From: Bhargavaea massiliensis | GTDB taxonomy: Bacteria > Bacillota > Bacilli > Bacillales_A > Planococcaceae | Reading direction: 5' to 3' | Length of the DNA: 64,000 bases | Assembly: GCF_018390575.1 (NCBI RefSeq) | Contig: NZ_JAHBCJ010000004.1 | Coordinates: 198,145 to 262,144 of the forward strand | Shown here: positions 47,096 through 56,186 of the stretch, one piece after another | Numbering within the stretch: position 1 is the stretch's first letter | How the letters are laid out: every line of letters begins with the position of its first letter | Position numbers and translations under genes: made by a program | Notes under the pieces: model-generated | Seen by the model: only the letters and a program-made list of their open reading frames with translations | What the model was told of the DNA's origin: nothing | Databases searched by the model: none

Positions 47096-48112
47096 TCAGT
47101 TCCAACCGCGCTCATACTGGACCGGAGCCTGGATGTCCGCACCGAGTTCCTTTGCGGCGCGCCTTGGCCAGTACGGGTCGCGGAGCAGTTCGCGTCCGAG
47201 GAGGACAAGGTCGGCGCGCCCGTTTTGCACAATTTCTTCCGCATGCGCCGGCTCCTCGATCAGCCCGACTGCGCCTGTCATGATGTCTGCACCGTTCCGG
47301 ATGGTCTCGGAAAACGGGACCTGGTAGCCGGGGTAGGGGCTGATCCTCGCCGGAACGACGGCGCCAGAGCTGACATCGATCAGGTCGACGTCCTGTTCCT
47401 TCATCCACCCGGCCATCTGCACATAGTCTTCCGGCGTCATGCCGCCGTCGGTGTAGTCGCTTGCGGAAATCCGGACGAATAGGGGACCGTTCCATACGCC
47501 GCGGACCGCGTCGATGGTTTCCCTGACGATGCGGTAGCGGTTTTCCGCGTTGCCGCCGTAACGGTCTGTCCGCCTGTTGGACAGCGGAGACAGGAATTCA
47601 TTGAGCAGATAGCCGTGCGCGCCGTGCAGCTCGATCACGTCAAAGCCTGCTTCCTTGGCCCGCACCGCCGCATCGCGGAAAGCCGAGACGGTTTTTAGGA
47701 TGTCGTCTTCGGTCATTTCCTTCGGGGTTTTGTAGCGGTCGTTGAAGGCGATGGCGGAAGGGGCGAAAATGTCCCCGTCAGTCTCAGATTTCCGTCCCGC
47801 GTGTGCAAGCTGGATACCCGCCGCGGCTCCGTGCTGCCTGATCAGTGCGGTGAGGCGCTTTAGCCCTTCGACATGTTCGTCCTCCCAGATGCCGAGATCC
47901 TCATTTGAAATCCGGCCCTCGGGCTGGACCGCGGTCGCCTCGACGATAAGGAGCCCCGCTCCTCCGACGGCGCGCGACGGATAGTGGACAAGATGCCAGT
48001 CCTGCACTTTTCCGTCCTGCTCCGGGCAGGAATACATGCACATCGGCGACATGACGATCCGGTTGCGGAAAGTCACGCCCCTGATTTCAATCGGTTCAAA
48101 CAGCTTCGACAA
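47096..48112 (-). CDS. namA: NADPH dehydrogenase, old yellow enzyme (YqjM type)
   Basis: This FMN enoate reductase reduces activated C=C bonds and responds to oxidative stress in B. subtilis. The 338-residue barrel has [13 protein letters not shown] with the redox-tuning Cys, [31 protein letters not shown] (the catalytic His pair) and [22 protein letters not shown] 48121 directly abuts AAAGGG, so TTG 48112 with normal spacing is the likelier start. It is convergent with rnz. Confidence 0.93.
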   Translation of the reverse strand: MSKLFEPIEIRGVTFRNRIVMSPMCMYSCPEQDGKVQDWHLVHYPSRAVGGAGLLIVEATAVQPEGRISNEDLGIWEDEHVEGLKRLTALIRQHGAAAGIQLAHAGRKSETDGDIFAPSAIAFNDRYKTPKEMTEDDILKTVSAFRDAAVRAKEAGFDVIELHGAHGYLLNEFLSPLSNRRTDRYGGNAENRYRIVRETIDAVRGVWNGPLFVRISASDYTDGGMTPEDYVQMAGWMKEQDVDLIDVSSGAVVPARISPYPGYQVPFSETIRNGADIMTGAVGLIEEPAHAEEIVQNGRADLVLLGRELLRDPYWPRRAAKELGADIQAPVQYERGWN

Positions 48113-48164
48113 AACAATCACCCTTTTCCGATAGAATTCCTTTCCATTCTATCAATCGGGCCGG

Positions 48165-48974
48165 TCACTGTCCGGTCGCAAGCTCGCGGGAGCGGTTTTC
48201 CGCCGCCCGGATGCAGGATGCGACCGCATTGTGGAATCCGGCATCATCCAGTGCCCGGATGCCAGCTGCCGTCGTGCCGCCCGGACTCGTTACATGTTCC
48301 CTGAGTTCCGAAGGTTCGGCCGTGCGCCGTTTCAGCATCGCGGCTGCACCCTCGAGCACCTGGATGATCAGGTCGCGCGCATCCGTTCCGCACAGTCCCG
48401 ATGTGGTCGCCGCTTCCTCCAGGGCCTCGGCGAAATAATAGACGTAGGCCGGGCCGCTTCCCGCCAATGCCGTGATGAGATGCAGCTCGTCTTCCTCGAC
48501 TTCTTTCACAAGGCCGACCGAGCCCAAAAGCGACAGAATGTTTTCCCGCACGTTGGCGCAGACCGCCTCATTCATCGCGACACCCGTTGCGGCAAGGCCG
48601 ATTGTGGCGGATGTATTCGGCATGGAGCGGGCGACCGGGCGGCTGCCGAGTATTTTTTCAAACAGGCTGATCGGAATGCCGGCCATGACGGAAAGGACGG
48701 CCGCCGACGGCTCGAGCTGTTTTGCGACCTGTTCCATCGCCTGGCGGGCATCTTTCGGCTTGGTCGCAAAAACGGCCAATTCCGCCTGGCTGATTTCCGG
48801 ATCGCCGCTTTTGACCGGCGTGATGCCATATTTGTCCCTGAGTTCATCCAGGCGCGCCTGGTCCGATTTGTTCATGACGAAAACCGAGGCGGGCTTCACC
48901 GCGCCGCTTGACGTAATCCCTGCGATGATCGCCTCCGCCATCGAACCGGCACCGATAAATAGTACGTTTTTCAA
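48165..48974 (-). CDS. proI: Pyrroline-5-carboxylate reductase
   Basis: This enzyme makes proline from pyrroline-5-carboxylate with NAD(P)H. The 269-residue protein has an N-terminal Rossmann motif VLFIGAGSMAEAIIAGI, the central ARSMPNTSATIGLAATG and the C-terminal signature ALAGSGPAYVYYFAEALEEAA and EHVTSPGGTTAAGI. ATG 48983 directly follows GAGGAG; TTG 48974 is properly spaced and is preferred. Expression should depend on the T-box leader upstream, which is specific for tRNA-Pro. Confidence 0.94.
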   Translation of the reverse strand: MKNVLFIGAGSMAEAIIAGITSSGAVKPASVFVMNKSDQARLDELRDKYGITPVKSGDPEISQAELAVFATKPKDARQAMEQVAKQLEPSAAVLSVMAGIPISLFEKILGSRPVARSMPNTSATIGLAATGVAMNEAVCANVRENILSLLGSVGLVKEVEEDELHLITALAGSGPAYVYYFAEALEEAATTSGLCGTDARDLIIQVLEGAAAMLKRRTAEPSELREHVTSPGGTTAAGIRALDDAGFHNAVASCIRAAENRSRELATGQ

Positions 48975-48993
48975 TCCGATCATCTCCTCAGGC

Positions 48994-49259
48994 AAAAATA
49001 AAAATGCGTTTCCGTCCATCCATGATGTGCATCATGAAAAGGACGAAAACGCATCGGTTTCCGCGGTACCACCTTTGTTCGCCGGACTGGCCGGCGCAGC
49101 TCTTCCCCCTTTAACGCAGCGGGATACGGCCATGTTTCCATGGCGGCTCGGAAGCAGGTTCGGGGCGGGAGAGGGGATGCGGCTCTCAGCCGGTGACCGC
49201 ATTTTCTGTGCGCCATCACCGCCCGTACTGGTCTTCGTCGGAGCGTCCGTTCATTTGAT
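48994..49259 (-). promoter_or_regulatory. T-box riboswitch (tRNA-Pro) controlling proI
   Basis: The minus strand carries the T-box core AAAGGTGGTACCGCG (near 49063-49077) between an upstream Stem I region and a terminator with GCGTTTTCGTCC pairing with GGACGGAAACGC, then ATTTTTATTTTT (48994-49052). In Stem I, AGTA on the 5' side and GAA on the 3' side fit the loop-E motif. The triplet after GAA is CCT (49158-49156), a proline codon, which agrees with the proI target. Confidence 0.9.
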
Positions 49260-49266
49260 TATTGCG

Positions 49267-49296
49267 ATTATACGCATTCTTCCCTGCCAAAGTCAA
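49267..49296 (-). promoter_or_regulatory. Promoter of T-box-proI
   Basis: On the minus strand, TTGACT (49296-49291), 18 bases, TATAAT (49272-49267). It is a near-consensus sigma-A promoter, back to back with the yqjP promoter. Confidence 0.8.
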
Positions 49297-49299
49297 CAG

Positions 49300-49328
49300 G
49301 TGACGCCGGGAGGGCGCTTGTGTAAAAT
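49300..49328 (+). promoter_or_regulatory. Candidate promoter of yqjP
   Basis: GTGACG (49300-49305), 17 bases, TAAAAT (49323-49328). The two divergent -35 elements are separated by only three bases. Confidence 0.55.
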
Positions 49329-49369
49329 GGATGAATGACCATTCATATTCCTATTCCGGAGGGGATCCG

Positions 49370-50317
49370 ATGACTATCCATAAAATTACAATGCCGACGC
49401 CTTTTGCGGTGGGCGATGTCAATGCCTGGCTGCTGAAGGGGGACGCCCTCACCCTGTTTGACGCCGGCACAAATACAACCGAGTCGGAACAGGCGATGCT
49501 TAACGGCCTGAAGGAGGCGGGCTGCCGGCCGGAGGATGTGGAGCAGGTCATCCTGACCCATCATCACCCGGACCACGCAGGGCTCGTCGGCCTGTTCGGA
49601 AACGCCCGGCTTCTCGGTCACCGGTACAACGAACCGTGGCTGACCCGCGACGAGGCGTTTTTCGAGTACCATGACCGTTTTTATGAAGAATGCCTGATAG
49701 AAGAGGGGGTGCCGGAGTCCTATATTCATTGGGTGCGTAAGATGAAGCGCCCGGTGGAATACATCGGGAAACGGCCGCTTGACGGGGTTCTTGAAGACGG
49801 CGAAGAAGTTCCCGGGCATCCGGGTTGGTCGGTGGTGGAGACGCTTGGCCACGCCCAGAGCCATCTTGCCTTTTTCAATGAACAGGGCGGGGAGATGATC
49901 GGCGGGGACCTGATCCTCGGCAAAATCTCATCCAACCCGCTGATCGAGCCGCCGCTCGACCCCGGGCAGGGACGTCCGCGTTCGCTTCTTCTATATAATG
50001 ATTCCATGCGCCGCGTCGCGGATCTGCCTGTCGGGGTTATTCATCCCGGCCACGGAAAAGATGTGCGGGGCATCCGGGAGCTGGTCGAATCGCGCCTCGT
50101 CCAGCAGAAGCAACGGGCATTGGCCGTTCGCGACATGCTGGCGGAGGGGCCGAAAACGATTTTCGAATTGACAAAGCGGCTGTTCCCGCAAGCGTATGAA
50201 CGGGAGCTCGGGCTGACGCTTTCCGAGACGATCGGCCAGACCGACTGGCTGGTGGCCGAAGGTCTGGCGTCGGAAACAAGGAAAGAGGATGGAGTGCTTC
50301 ATTATGAAAAAGTGTAA
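49370..50317 (+). CDS. yqjP: Metallo-beta-lactamase fold hydrolase (YqjP)
   Basis: The 315-residue MBL-fold protein has the zinc motif ILTHHHPDHAGLVG (about 63-76), a His ligand in ETLGHAQSHLAF, an Asp ligand in MIGGDLILGK and HPGHGKDVRG. A helical C-terminal domain (about 235-315) resembles those of LACTB2-like enzymes. Substrate is unknown. ATG 49370 follows GGAGGGGATCCG. It overlaps the next gene by 14 bases. Confidence 0.88.
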   Translation: MTIHKITMPTPFAVGDVNAWLLKGDALTLFDAGTNTTESEQAMLNGLKEAGCRPEDVEQVILTHHHPDHAGLVGLFGNARLLGHRYNEPWLTRDEAFFEYHDRFYEECLIEEGVPESYIHWVRKMKRPVEYIGKRPLDGVLEDGEEVPGHPGWSVVETLGHAQSHLAFFNEQGGEMIGGDLILGKISSNPLIEPPLDPGQGRPRSLLLYNDSMRRVADLPVGVIHPGHGKDVRGIRELVESRLVQQKQRALAVRDMLAEGPKTIFELTKRLFPQAYERELGLTLSETIGQTDWLVAEGLASETRKEDGVLHYEKV

Positions 50318-51056
50318 GCGGGTGCTTGTAACCGGTGCCACCGGCGGCATTGGGCGCGCCATCGTTACCGCACTGCTCCGCGAAGGCCATCTGGTTCTCG
50401 CGGCCGGGCGCAACCAGGGGATTCTTGACCAAATCTGCGCGGAAGGCGCGGGCACTGTCAGGGCGGACCTGTCGACCGCGGAGGGGCTGGACCGGGTCGC
50501 CGAGGCCGCCGGCGCACCGGATGTGTTCATCTCGGCCTCGGGCGTCGGGGTATTCTTGCATGCACACGAACTGTCGGATGCGTCGATCGACCGCATGCTG
50601 GACGTGAATGCGGCCTCGCCGATGAAACTGCTCCGGCGGATCCTGCCGGGCATGATGGAGCGGGGGAGCGGACAGATTATCTTCATCGCTTCCGCAGCAG
50701 GCAAGGTCTCAACGAAAAAGGCCTCGGTGTATGCGGCTTCCAAGGCGGCGCTTCTCGGATACGCGGACGCCCTCCGCCTCGAGATGGCGCCGTTTGGCAT
50801 CTCTGTCACGTCGGTCAACCCCGGTCCGGTCGACACCCCGTTCCTCGACATCGCCTCTCCGCTTTCGGACTACAGGGAATCGATGGCAGGCTACCTGACA
50901 CCGCCGGAGAAGGTCGCGGAGACCGTCACCGGTGTACTCGGGCGGCCGGTGCGAGATGTCGACCTGCCGTGGTACATGGCAGCCGCCTCGCGGATGCATG
51001 CAGTCGCGCCCGGCCTCACCGAGCGGCTCGGGCGGAATTTCTTTAACAAGAAATAA
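50304..51056 (+). CDS. yqjQ: Short-chain dehydrogenase/reductase (YqjQ)
   Basis: The 250-residue classical SDR has the cofactor motif VTGATGGIGRAIV (about 9-21), VNAASP, the catalytic Ser in IFIASAAGKVS and YAASK (Tyr, Lys). Substrate is unknown. ATG 50304, with GGAG nine bases upstream inside yqjP, is preferred over ATG 50289. Base composition is normal here and changes sharply just after the stop codon. Confidence 0.9.
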   Translation: MKKCKRVLVTGATGGIGRAIVTALLREGHLVLAAGRNQGILDQICAEGAGTVRADLSTAEGLDRVAEAAGAPDVFISASGVGVFLHAHELSDASIDRMLDVNAASPMKLLRRILPGMMERGSGQIIFIASAAGKVSTKKASVYAASKAALLGYADALRLEMAPFGISVTSVNPGPVDTPFLDIASPLSDYRESMAGYLTPPEKVAETVTGVLGRPVRDVDLPWYMAAASRMHAVAPGLTERLGRNFFNKK

Positions 51057-51099
51057 GTGATATCAGTTTGAGTATTTTTATATGTCAGGGGGAGAAGTA

Positions 51100-52635
51100 A
51101 TGGTGATAAAAGCATTAATTACTGGTGTTAGTAATTATAATATGGAAGGGGCACCTGATCTTCCTTTTTGCAAAAATGATCTAGCCGCTATGGAAAACTC
51201 ATTAAGTGTTGGTTTAAAACTAGATAGAACAGATATTATTAAATGTGGTGAGTCAGGAAATCTCACGGTGGAAGAATTCAATAAAGAACTTTCAAAACTA
51301 TCCTCTACTCTAAATAAAAACGATACACTGCTTTTTTATTTTTCTGGACACGGCCATAACATTGATCAACAGCATTATTTAGTATTAAGTGATGATTTTA
51401 TAAGCACAAATGAATTGATACGGAAGCTTGAAAAAATTCAAGCGAAAAGTAAAGTGATTTTCTTGGATTGCTGTTTTTCTGGAAATTTCACTGTTGGCAA
51501 TACTTCAGAAACAGATTTTGAGAAGATGATGTCAGATTTTTATGGAAGAGGTTATGCAGTTTTAGCATCTAGTAGTGCTAATCAAGTCTCTTATAGACAT
51601 CCGAGTAAGCCGATGAGTCTATTTACAAGCTTCTTATGTGATGCTATTAAAAATAAATCCCTAGTTAAAAAAGGGAAAGTTACTCTAAATGATATTCAAA
51701 AATTGACCAGTCTTTATTTGGATGTTTGGAATAAAAAGAACCCTCAATTTTCTCAAAAGCCAATCTTTAAAAAGAATATGGGTGGTACCATCTTCTTTGA
51801 GGTAGATGAATATACACCTTATCCCAAATCCTGCATATATTATGAAAGCGAGCAATTCAGTATTTATGATGTAGAACCATTGCATACCGGCAAACTTAAA
51901 AGGTATGCGGTAAAAGTTACCTTAAATGAGCCACTTTCTCTTGAAGAGATATCTAATGTCTCTAATATGGTAAAAAACATCATCAAATCTGCTGAAGTTT
52001 ATAATAATAAGATAAGCGAGGAGAGGTGGAAAGGAAAACCGACAAATATAATTTGGATATATTACGGCTTTGATGAAAGTGATATGAATAGGGGAAATTT
52101 TATCTGTCATACGACTTGGTGTGATGAATATCAGGATAAAGAACGGATATATAGTGTAGATAATAAAAATACGTTATTTATAAACAATACACACTTTACT
52201 CTTCATACCTTTTACAAAAGTCTAAAAGAATTTCAGCAAGCCAACACCGGGAGTCAAAACGAATTGATCGTAGAATTTGGGATGATTGCTAAGGCAATGA
52301 TTGAATCAGCCGAATTAATAATCGATTTTTATCATGAACACACTAACGGTTTGTATTCAGAAAAAGAGTTAGCTCGATTGATAGCAACCTACATCGCAAA
52401 AATAGAAGAATTGTATCTAGCAAGTAGTGATTTGCCATTGGCACCATACGATTTACAACAATGGGTAGATTCTTATCATGGCCTTTTCTCATCAATTCAC
52501 AACCTTACGTATTACTATAATGAAAGATATTTATCTCAACGCTCGCCCGAGAATAGAAAAATAGGTATGGAAATGTCTATTAACCAATACTATGAAGAGT
52601 TAGAAAGTATTCGAGAGATTGAGCGCTCATTATAA
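51100..52635 (+). CDS. Caspase-domain (peptidase C14) protein on an AT-rich island
   Basis: The 511-residue protein has an N-terminal caspase-like domain (about 1-215): the His motif LLFYFSGHGH (catalytic His84) and the Cys motif VIFLDCCFSGNF (catalytic Cys125). After it comes a mixed region (about 235-380; YAVKVTLNEPLSLEEIS, NIIWIYYGFDESDM, HTTWCDEYQDK) and a helical C-terminus (about 385-511). I cannot name these later domains. AT content is far above that of its neighbours and codon use is AT-rich, so recent transfer is likely. ATG 51100 follows GGGGGAG; ATG 51082 is also possible. Related prokaryotic caspases act in conflict or cell-suicide systems, but no partner gene is adjacent. Confidence 0.85.
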   Translation: MVIKALITGVSNYNMEGAPDLPFCKNDLAAMENSLSVGLKLDRTDIIKCGESGNLTVEEFNKELSKLSSTLNKNDTLLFYFSGHGHNIDQQHYLVLSDDFISTNELIRKLEKIQAKSKVIFLDCCFSGNFTVGNTSETDFEKMMSDFYGRGYAVLASSSANQVSYRHPSKPMSLFTSFLCDAIKNKSLVKKGKVTLNDIQKLTSLYLDVWNKKNPQFSQKPIFKKNMGGTIFFEVDEYTPYPKSCIYYESEQFSIYDVEPLHTGKLKRYAVKVTLNEPLSLEEISNVSNMVKNIIKSAEVYNNKISEERWKGKPTNIIWIYYGFDESDMNRGNFICHTTWCDEYQDKERIYSVDNKNTLFINNTHFTLHTFYKSLKEFQQANTGSQNELIVEFGMIAKAMIESAELIIDFYHEHTNGLYSEKELARLIATYIAKIEELYLASSDLPLAPYDLQQWVDSYHGLFSSIHNLTYYYNERYLSQRSPENRKIGMEMSINQYYEELESIREIERSL

Positions 52636-52705
52636 TAATGAGTAGGCAAAAGCCTTTTGGTCTAAGCCCCATCCGAATAGGATACGTGGGATGGGGGGAT
52701 GACGA

Positions 52706-53062
52706 ATGACCAGGGATTATCAACGGCGTCATGATTATTACGAGGATTTTGGCAGGGACAGACACCGGCACAGACATCGGGATCACGACCATTACAGGCA
52801 CCGTTACCATGACCATCACAGGCATCACGACCGGCACCGCGATCATCACAGGAATCAGGACCATTGGTACCGGGATCAATGGAGCGGATACGGAGAAGCC
52901 TTAGCGGGGTTTGCGGGCAGCCTGATTGGAAGCGCATTGTATCCGCAATACGCATATAATAACTATTATTCTCAACCAATTCCTTACCAGTACCCGTATC
53001 CTTACCCGTATTCCGGGTATTCCCCATATGACAACCAACCATATGGATACGGCTTTTATTAA
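52706..53062 (+). CDS. His/Arg/Asp-rich and Tyr/Pro-rich small protein
   Basis: The 118-residue protein has low complexity. Residues about 17-58 are a His-Arg-Asp run (HRHRHRDHDHYRHRYHD and onward) holding some 20 His. A short hydrophobic stretch follows (GEALAGFAGSLIGSALYP, about 62-79), then a Tyr/Pro-rich tail. ATG follows GGGGGATGACGA, a strong ribosome site, and a terminator follows. No family is recognised. Metal binding or a coat-type surface role is possible but unproven. Confidence 0.7.
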   Translation: MTRDYQRRHDYYEDFGRDRHRHRHRDHDHYRHRYHDHHRHHDRHRDHHRNQDHWYRDQWSGYGEALAGFAGSLIGSALYPQYAYNNYYSQPIPYQYPYPYPYSGYSPYDNQPYGYGFY

Positions 53063-53133
53063 GTTCTGATGCCGTGCGTAAGGTGCCTTGAGGCATAGGA
53101 TTCCGGTTACGGATCACCGAAAACAGATGGGGA

Positions 53134-53160
53134 AGAGCGGCCTTCGGGCGGCTCTTTTTG
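53134..53160 (+). terminator. Terminator after the His-rich gene
   Basis: AGAGC-GGCC and GG-GGCTCT form a UUCG-capped hairpin, followed by TTTTTGTTTTC. Confidence 0.75.
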
Positions 53161-53188
53161 TTTTCTTTGAAAATGCATAAACATTTGC

Positions 53189-53217
53189 TTGCACCGATTA
53201 TTATTCCATGTTATGAT
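53189..53217 (+). promoter_or_regulatory. Promoter of argGH
   Basis: TTGCAC (53189-53194), 17 bases, TATGAT (53212-53217), with TG at 53209-53210 forming an extended -10 element. Confidence 0.65.
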
Positions 53218-53222
53218 TCTCT

Positions 53223-53258
53223 CATGAATAAAACATGTATATTATGAATAAACATACA
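53223..53258 (+). promoter_or_regulatory. Two ARG-box-like ArgR operators before argG
   Basis: CATGAATAAAACATGTAT (53223-53240) and TATGAATAAACATACA (53243-53258) resemble the ARG box (CATGAATAAAAATKCAAK) and are spaced 20 bp start to start. They cover the expected transcription start, a position that suits repression by the ArgR encoded at 21422. Confidence 0.75.
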
Positions 53259-53272
53259 CGGAGGGATTCACT

Positions 53273-54499
53273 ATGGGTAAAAAAGTCGTTCTCGCTTACT
53301 CGGGCGGTCTGGATACATCGGTTGCCATTGCTTGGCTCAAGGAAAAAGGGTATGACGTCGTCGCGGTCTGCCTCGATGTCGGAGAAGGAAAAGATTTGGA
53401 TTTCGTCAAAAACAAAGCGCTCGAGGTCGGTGCGTCCGAAAGCTACATGATCGACGCGAAAAAAGAGTTCGCCGAGGAATTTGTCCTCACTTCGCTCCAG
53501 GGGCACACGATGTATGAAAACAAATACCCGCTCGTCTCCGCGCTGTCGCGCCCGCTCATCTCCAAAAAGCTCGTCGAGATTGCGCACGAAACCGGCGCGA
53601 CTGCCGTGGCACACGGCTGCACAGGCAAGGGGAACGACCAGGTGCGCTTCGAAGTGTCGATCAATGCGCTGGATCCGTCCCTTGAAGTGATCGCACCGGT
53701 GCGCGAGTGGAGCTGGTCCCGTGAGGAAGAGATCGAATACGCGAAAGAACGCAACATCCCGATCCCGGTGAATCTCGACAGCCCGTACTCGATCGACCAG
53801 AACCTGTGGGGCCGCGCGAACGAATGCGGCATCCTCGAAAATCCGTGGATCGCGCCTCCGGAAGATGCCTACGACCTGACGGCTTCCATTGAAGACGCAC
53901 CGGACACAGCGGACGTCATCGAACTGGAATTCGTCAAAGGGGTTCCGGTATCGCTGAACGGCGAGAAAAAGGAACTGCATGAACTGATCCTGGAACTCAA
54001 CGACCTGGCGGGCAAGCACGGCATCGGCCGCATCGACCACGTCGAAAACCGCCTCGTCGGCATCAAGTCCCGTGAAGTGTACGAGTGTCCGGCGGCGATG
54101 ACACTGCTGACAGCGCACAAAGAACTGGAAGACATCACGCTCGTCAAGGAACTCGCGCACTTCAAGCCGGTCGTCAGCAAAAAGCTGACGGAACTCATCT
54201 ATGAAGGCCTCTGGTTCTCGCCGCTCACCAAGGCGCTCCAGGCATTCCTGAAAGAAACCCAGCAGTTCGTCAACGGCACGGTCCGCGTAAAGCTGTTCAA
54301 GGGCCATGCGATCGTCGAAGGCCGCAAATCGGACAACTCGCTCTATGATGAAAAACTCGCGACCTACACGAAGGAAGACGAGTTCAACCACGCATCCGCC
54401 GTCGGATTCATCGAACTGTGGGGCCTGCCGACAAAAGTCCACGCATCCGTCAACAAGGCTGCCGATTCCCAGAAGCAGCCGGAGAAGGTGCAGTCATGA
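53273..54499 (+). CDS. argG: Argininosuccinate synthase
   Basis: ArgG joins citrulline and aspartate with ATP. The 408-residue protein has the PP-loop [17 protein letters not shown] (about 8-24), [15 protein letters not shown] and [19 protein letters not shown] in conserved blocks. ATG 53273 follows GGAGGG. It overlaps argH by four bases. It sits behind an extended -10 promoter and ARG-box-like operators. Confidence 0.97.
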   Translation: MGKKVVLAYSGGLDTSVAIAWLKEKGYDVVAVCLDVGEGKDLDFVKNKALEVGASESYMIDAKKEFAEEFVLTSLQGHTMYENKYPLVSALSRPLISKKLVEIAHETGATAVAHGCTGKGNDQVRFEVSINALDPSLEVIAPVREWSWSREEEIEYAKERNIPIPVNLDSPYSIDQNLWGRANECGILENPWIAPPEDAYDLTASIEDAPDTADVIELEFVKGVPVSLNGEKKELHELILELNDLAGKHGIGRIDHVENRLVGIKSREVYECPAAMTLLTAHKELEDITLVKELAHFKPVVSKKLTELIYEGLWFSPLTKALQAFLKETQQFVNGTVRVKLFKGHAIVEGRKSDNSLYDEKLATYTKEDEFNHASAVGFIELWGLPTKVHASVNKAADSQKQPEKVQS

Positions 54500-55887
54500 C
54501 CGAAAAGCTCTGGGGCGGCCGTTTCCAGAAAAGCGCCGAGGAATGGGTCGACGAGTTCGGCGCGTCGATCGGCTTCGACCGGGAACTCGTCCTTGAGGAC
54601 CTTGAAGGCAGCACGGCCCATGTGAAGATGCTCGGAAAATGCGGCATCCTGACGGAAGAAGAGACGGAAGCGATCCTTGGCGGCCTGGAAAAGCTGAAGG
54701 AACAGGCGAAGGCGGGTGAGCTGGAGTATTCCGTCGAGCTCGAGGACATCCACCTGAACCTCGAGAAAAAACTGACGGACGACATCGGCCCGGTCGGCGG
54801 CAAGCTCCACACCGGACGCAGCCGGAATGACCAGGTCGCGACCGACATGCACCTGTACCTGAAGGAGCGAACAAAGGAGATCATCGCGCTTACCGAGGAC
54901 TTCCAGAAGGCGATCCTCGAGCAGGCAGAAATCCATGTCGAAACGCTTGCGCCGGGCTATACGCATCTCCAGCGCGCGCAGCCGGTATCGTTCGCCCATC
55001 ATCTGATGGCATACTTCTGGATGCTCGAGCGCGACAAGGGCCGCTTCACGGACTCCCTGAAGCGCGTCGACCTGTCGCCGCTCGGCGCGGGGGCTCTTGC
55101 CGGGACGACGTTCCCGATCGACCGCCATTACTCCGCGGAGCTGCTTGGCTTCTCCGGCGTGTACGAAAACAGCATGGACGCGGTGAGCGACCGGGACTTT
55201 ATCGTGGAATTTTTGTCCTCTTCGTCTCTTCTCATGGCGCATCTGTCGCGCCTCGCAGAGGAGATCATCCTCTGGTCCAGCCAGGAGTTCGGCTTTATCG
55301 AGCTGGATGATGCCTTCTCGACCGGCTCCAGCATCATGCCGCAGAAAAAGAACCCCGACATGGCGGAACTGATCCGCGGCAAGACCGGACGCGTGTACGG
55401 CAACCTGGTCGGCCTCCTCACAACGCTGAAAGGCCTGCCGCTCGCCTACAACAAGGACATGCAGGAAGACAAGGAAGGCATGTTCGACACGGTCAGGACC
55501 GTCACCGGCTCGCTCCGCATCTTCGCGGGCATGATCCGCACGATGACCGTCAACACCGACGTCATGGAACAGGAGGTCAGCAAAGACTTCTCCAATGCCA
55601 CCGAGCTCGCCGATTACCTGGCGGCCAAGGGCATGCCGTTCCGCGAAGCGCATGAAGTGACCGGCAAGCTCGTCTTCACCTGCATCCAAAAAGGCTGTGT
55701 CCTGAAGGATCTGTCCCTTTCCGACATGCAGGAAGAAAGCGCGCTGATCGAAGAGGATATCTATGAGGTCCTTGCACCCGTCGCAGCCGTCCGCCGGAGG
55801 AACTCTTATGGCGGCACCGGATTTGACCAAGTGCGTGTGCAGCTCGACAAAGCGAAAGAGCTCCTCGGCCAGACAGCCACAAAATAA
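54496..55887 (+). CDS. argH: Argininosuccinate lyase
   Basis: ArgH splits argininosuccinate to arginine and fumarate. The 463-residue fumarase-superfamily protein begins [18 protein letters not shown] and contains [28 protein letters not shown] and the signature [20 protein letters not shown]. The ATG at 54496 shares ATGA with the argG stop. It completes arginine synthesis from citrulline. Confidence 0.97.
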   Translation: MTEKLWGGRFQKSAEEWVDEFGASIGFDRELVLEDLEGSTAHVKMLGKCGILTEEETEAILGGLEKLKEQAKAGELEYSVELEDIHLNLEKKLTDDIGPVGGKLHTGRSRNDQVATDMHLYLKERTKEIIALTEDFQKAILEQAEIHVETLAPGYTHLQRAQPVSFAHHLMAYFWMLERDKGRFTDSLKRVDLSPLGAGALAGTTFPIDRHYSAELLGFSGVYENSMDAVSDRDFIVEFLSSSSLLMAHLSRLAEEIILWSSQEFGFIELDDAFSTGSSIMPQKKNPDMAELIRGKTGRVYGNLVGLLTTLKGLPLAYNKDMQEDKEGMFDTVRTVTGSLRIFAGMIRTMTVNTDVMEQEVSKDFSNATELADYLAAKGMPFREAHEVTGKLVFTCIQKGCVLKDLSLSDMQEESALIEEDIYEVLAPVAAVRRRNSYGGTGFDQVRVQLDKAKELLGQTATK

Positions 55888-55900
55888 AAATGATGAACCG

Positions 55901-55932
55901 GACCGGAACGCCATCGCGCGTTCCGGTCTTTT
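55901..55932 (+). terminator. Terminator of argGH
   Basis: GACCGGAACGC (55901-55911) pairs with GCGTTCCGGTC (55918-55928), followed by TTTTC. Confidence 0.85.
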
Positions 55933-55987
55933 CATGTTCGGACAGGGAGTGGCGGTGCTCCGCCCGTTTTGCGAAATTTCCCATTCA

Positions 55988-56071
55988 AAAGCACCCGCAA
56001 CTGATTTTAAAGCACTCATGCCACATTCCGAAGCACTCGCGCCAACTTAGGAACACTCACCGACTTTCATC
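55988..56071. repeat. 21-bp-pitch array, GAAGCACTCA family, four copies
   Basis: AAAGCACCCG, AAAGCACTCA, GAAGCACTCG and GAACACTCAC start at 55988, 56009, 56030 and 56051, exactly 21 bp apart. Family and orientation match the array at 44571. Both arrays lie shortly upstream of a Y-family polymerase gene. Confidence 0.85.
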
Positions 56072-56186
56072 CCATCCCCTCGATTTCCCGAAATTGCCGT
56101 TGAATGATTCCTTGCGGTTTGGCTATACTGAAGGAGGGGAACATTTGTTCTGTATCGAATAAATCATCAAAAAGGAGGATGCGCGC

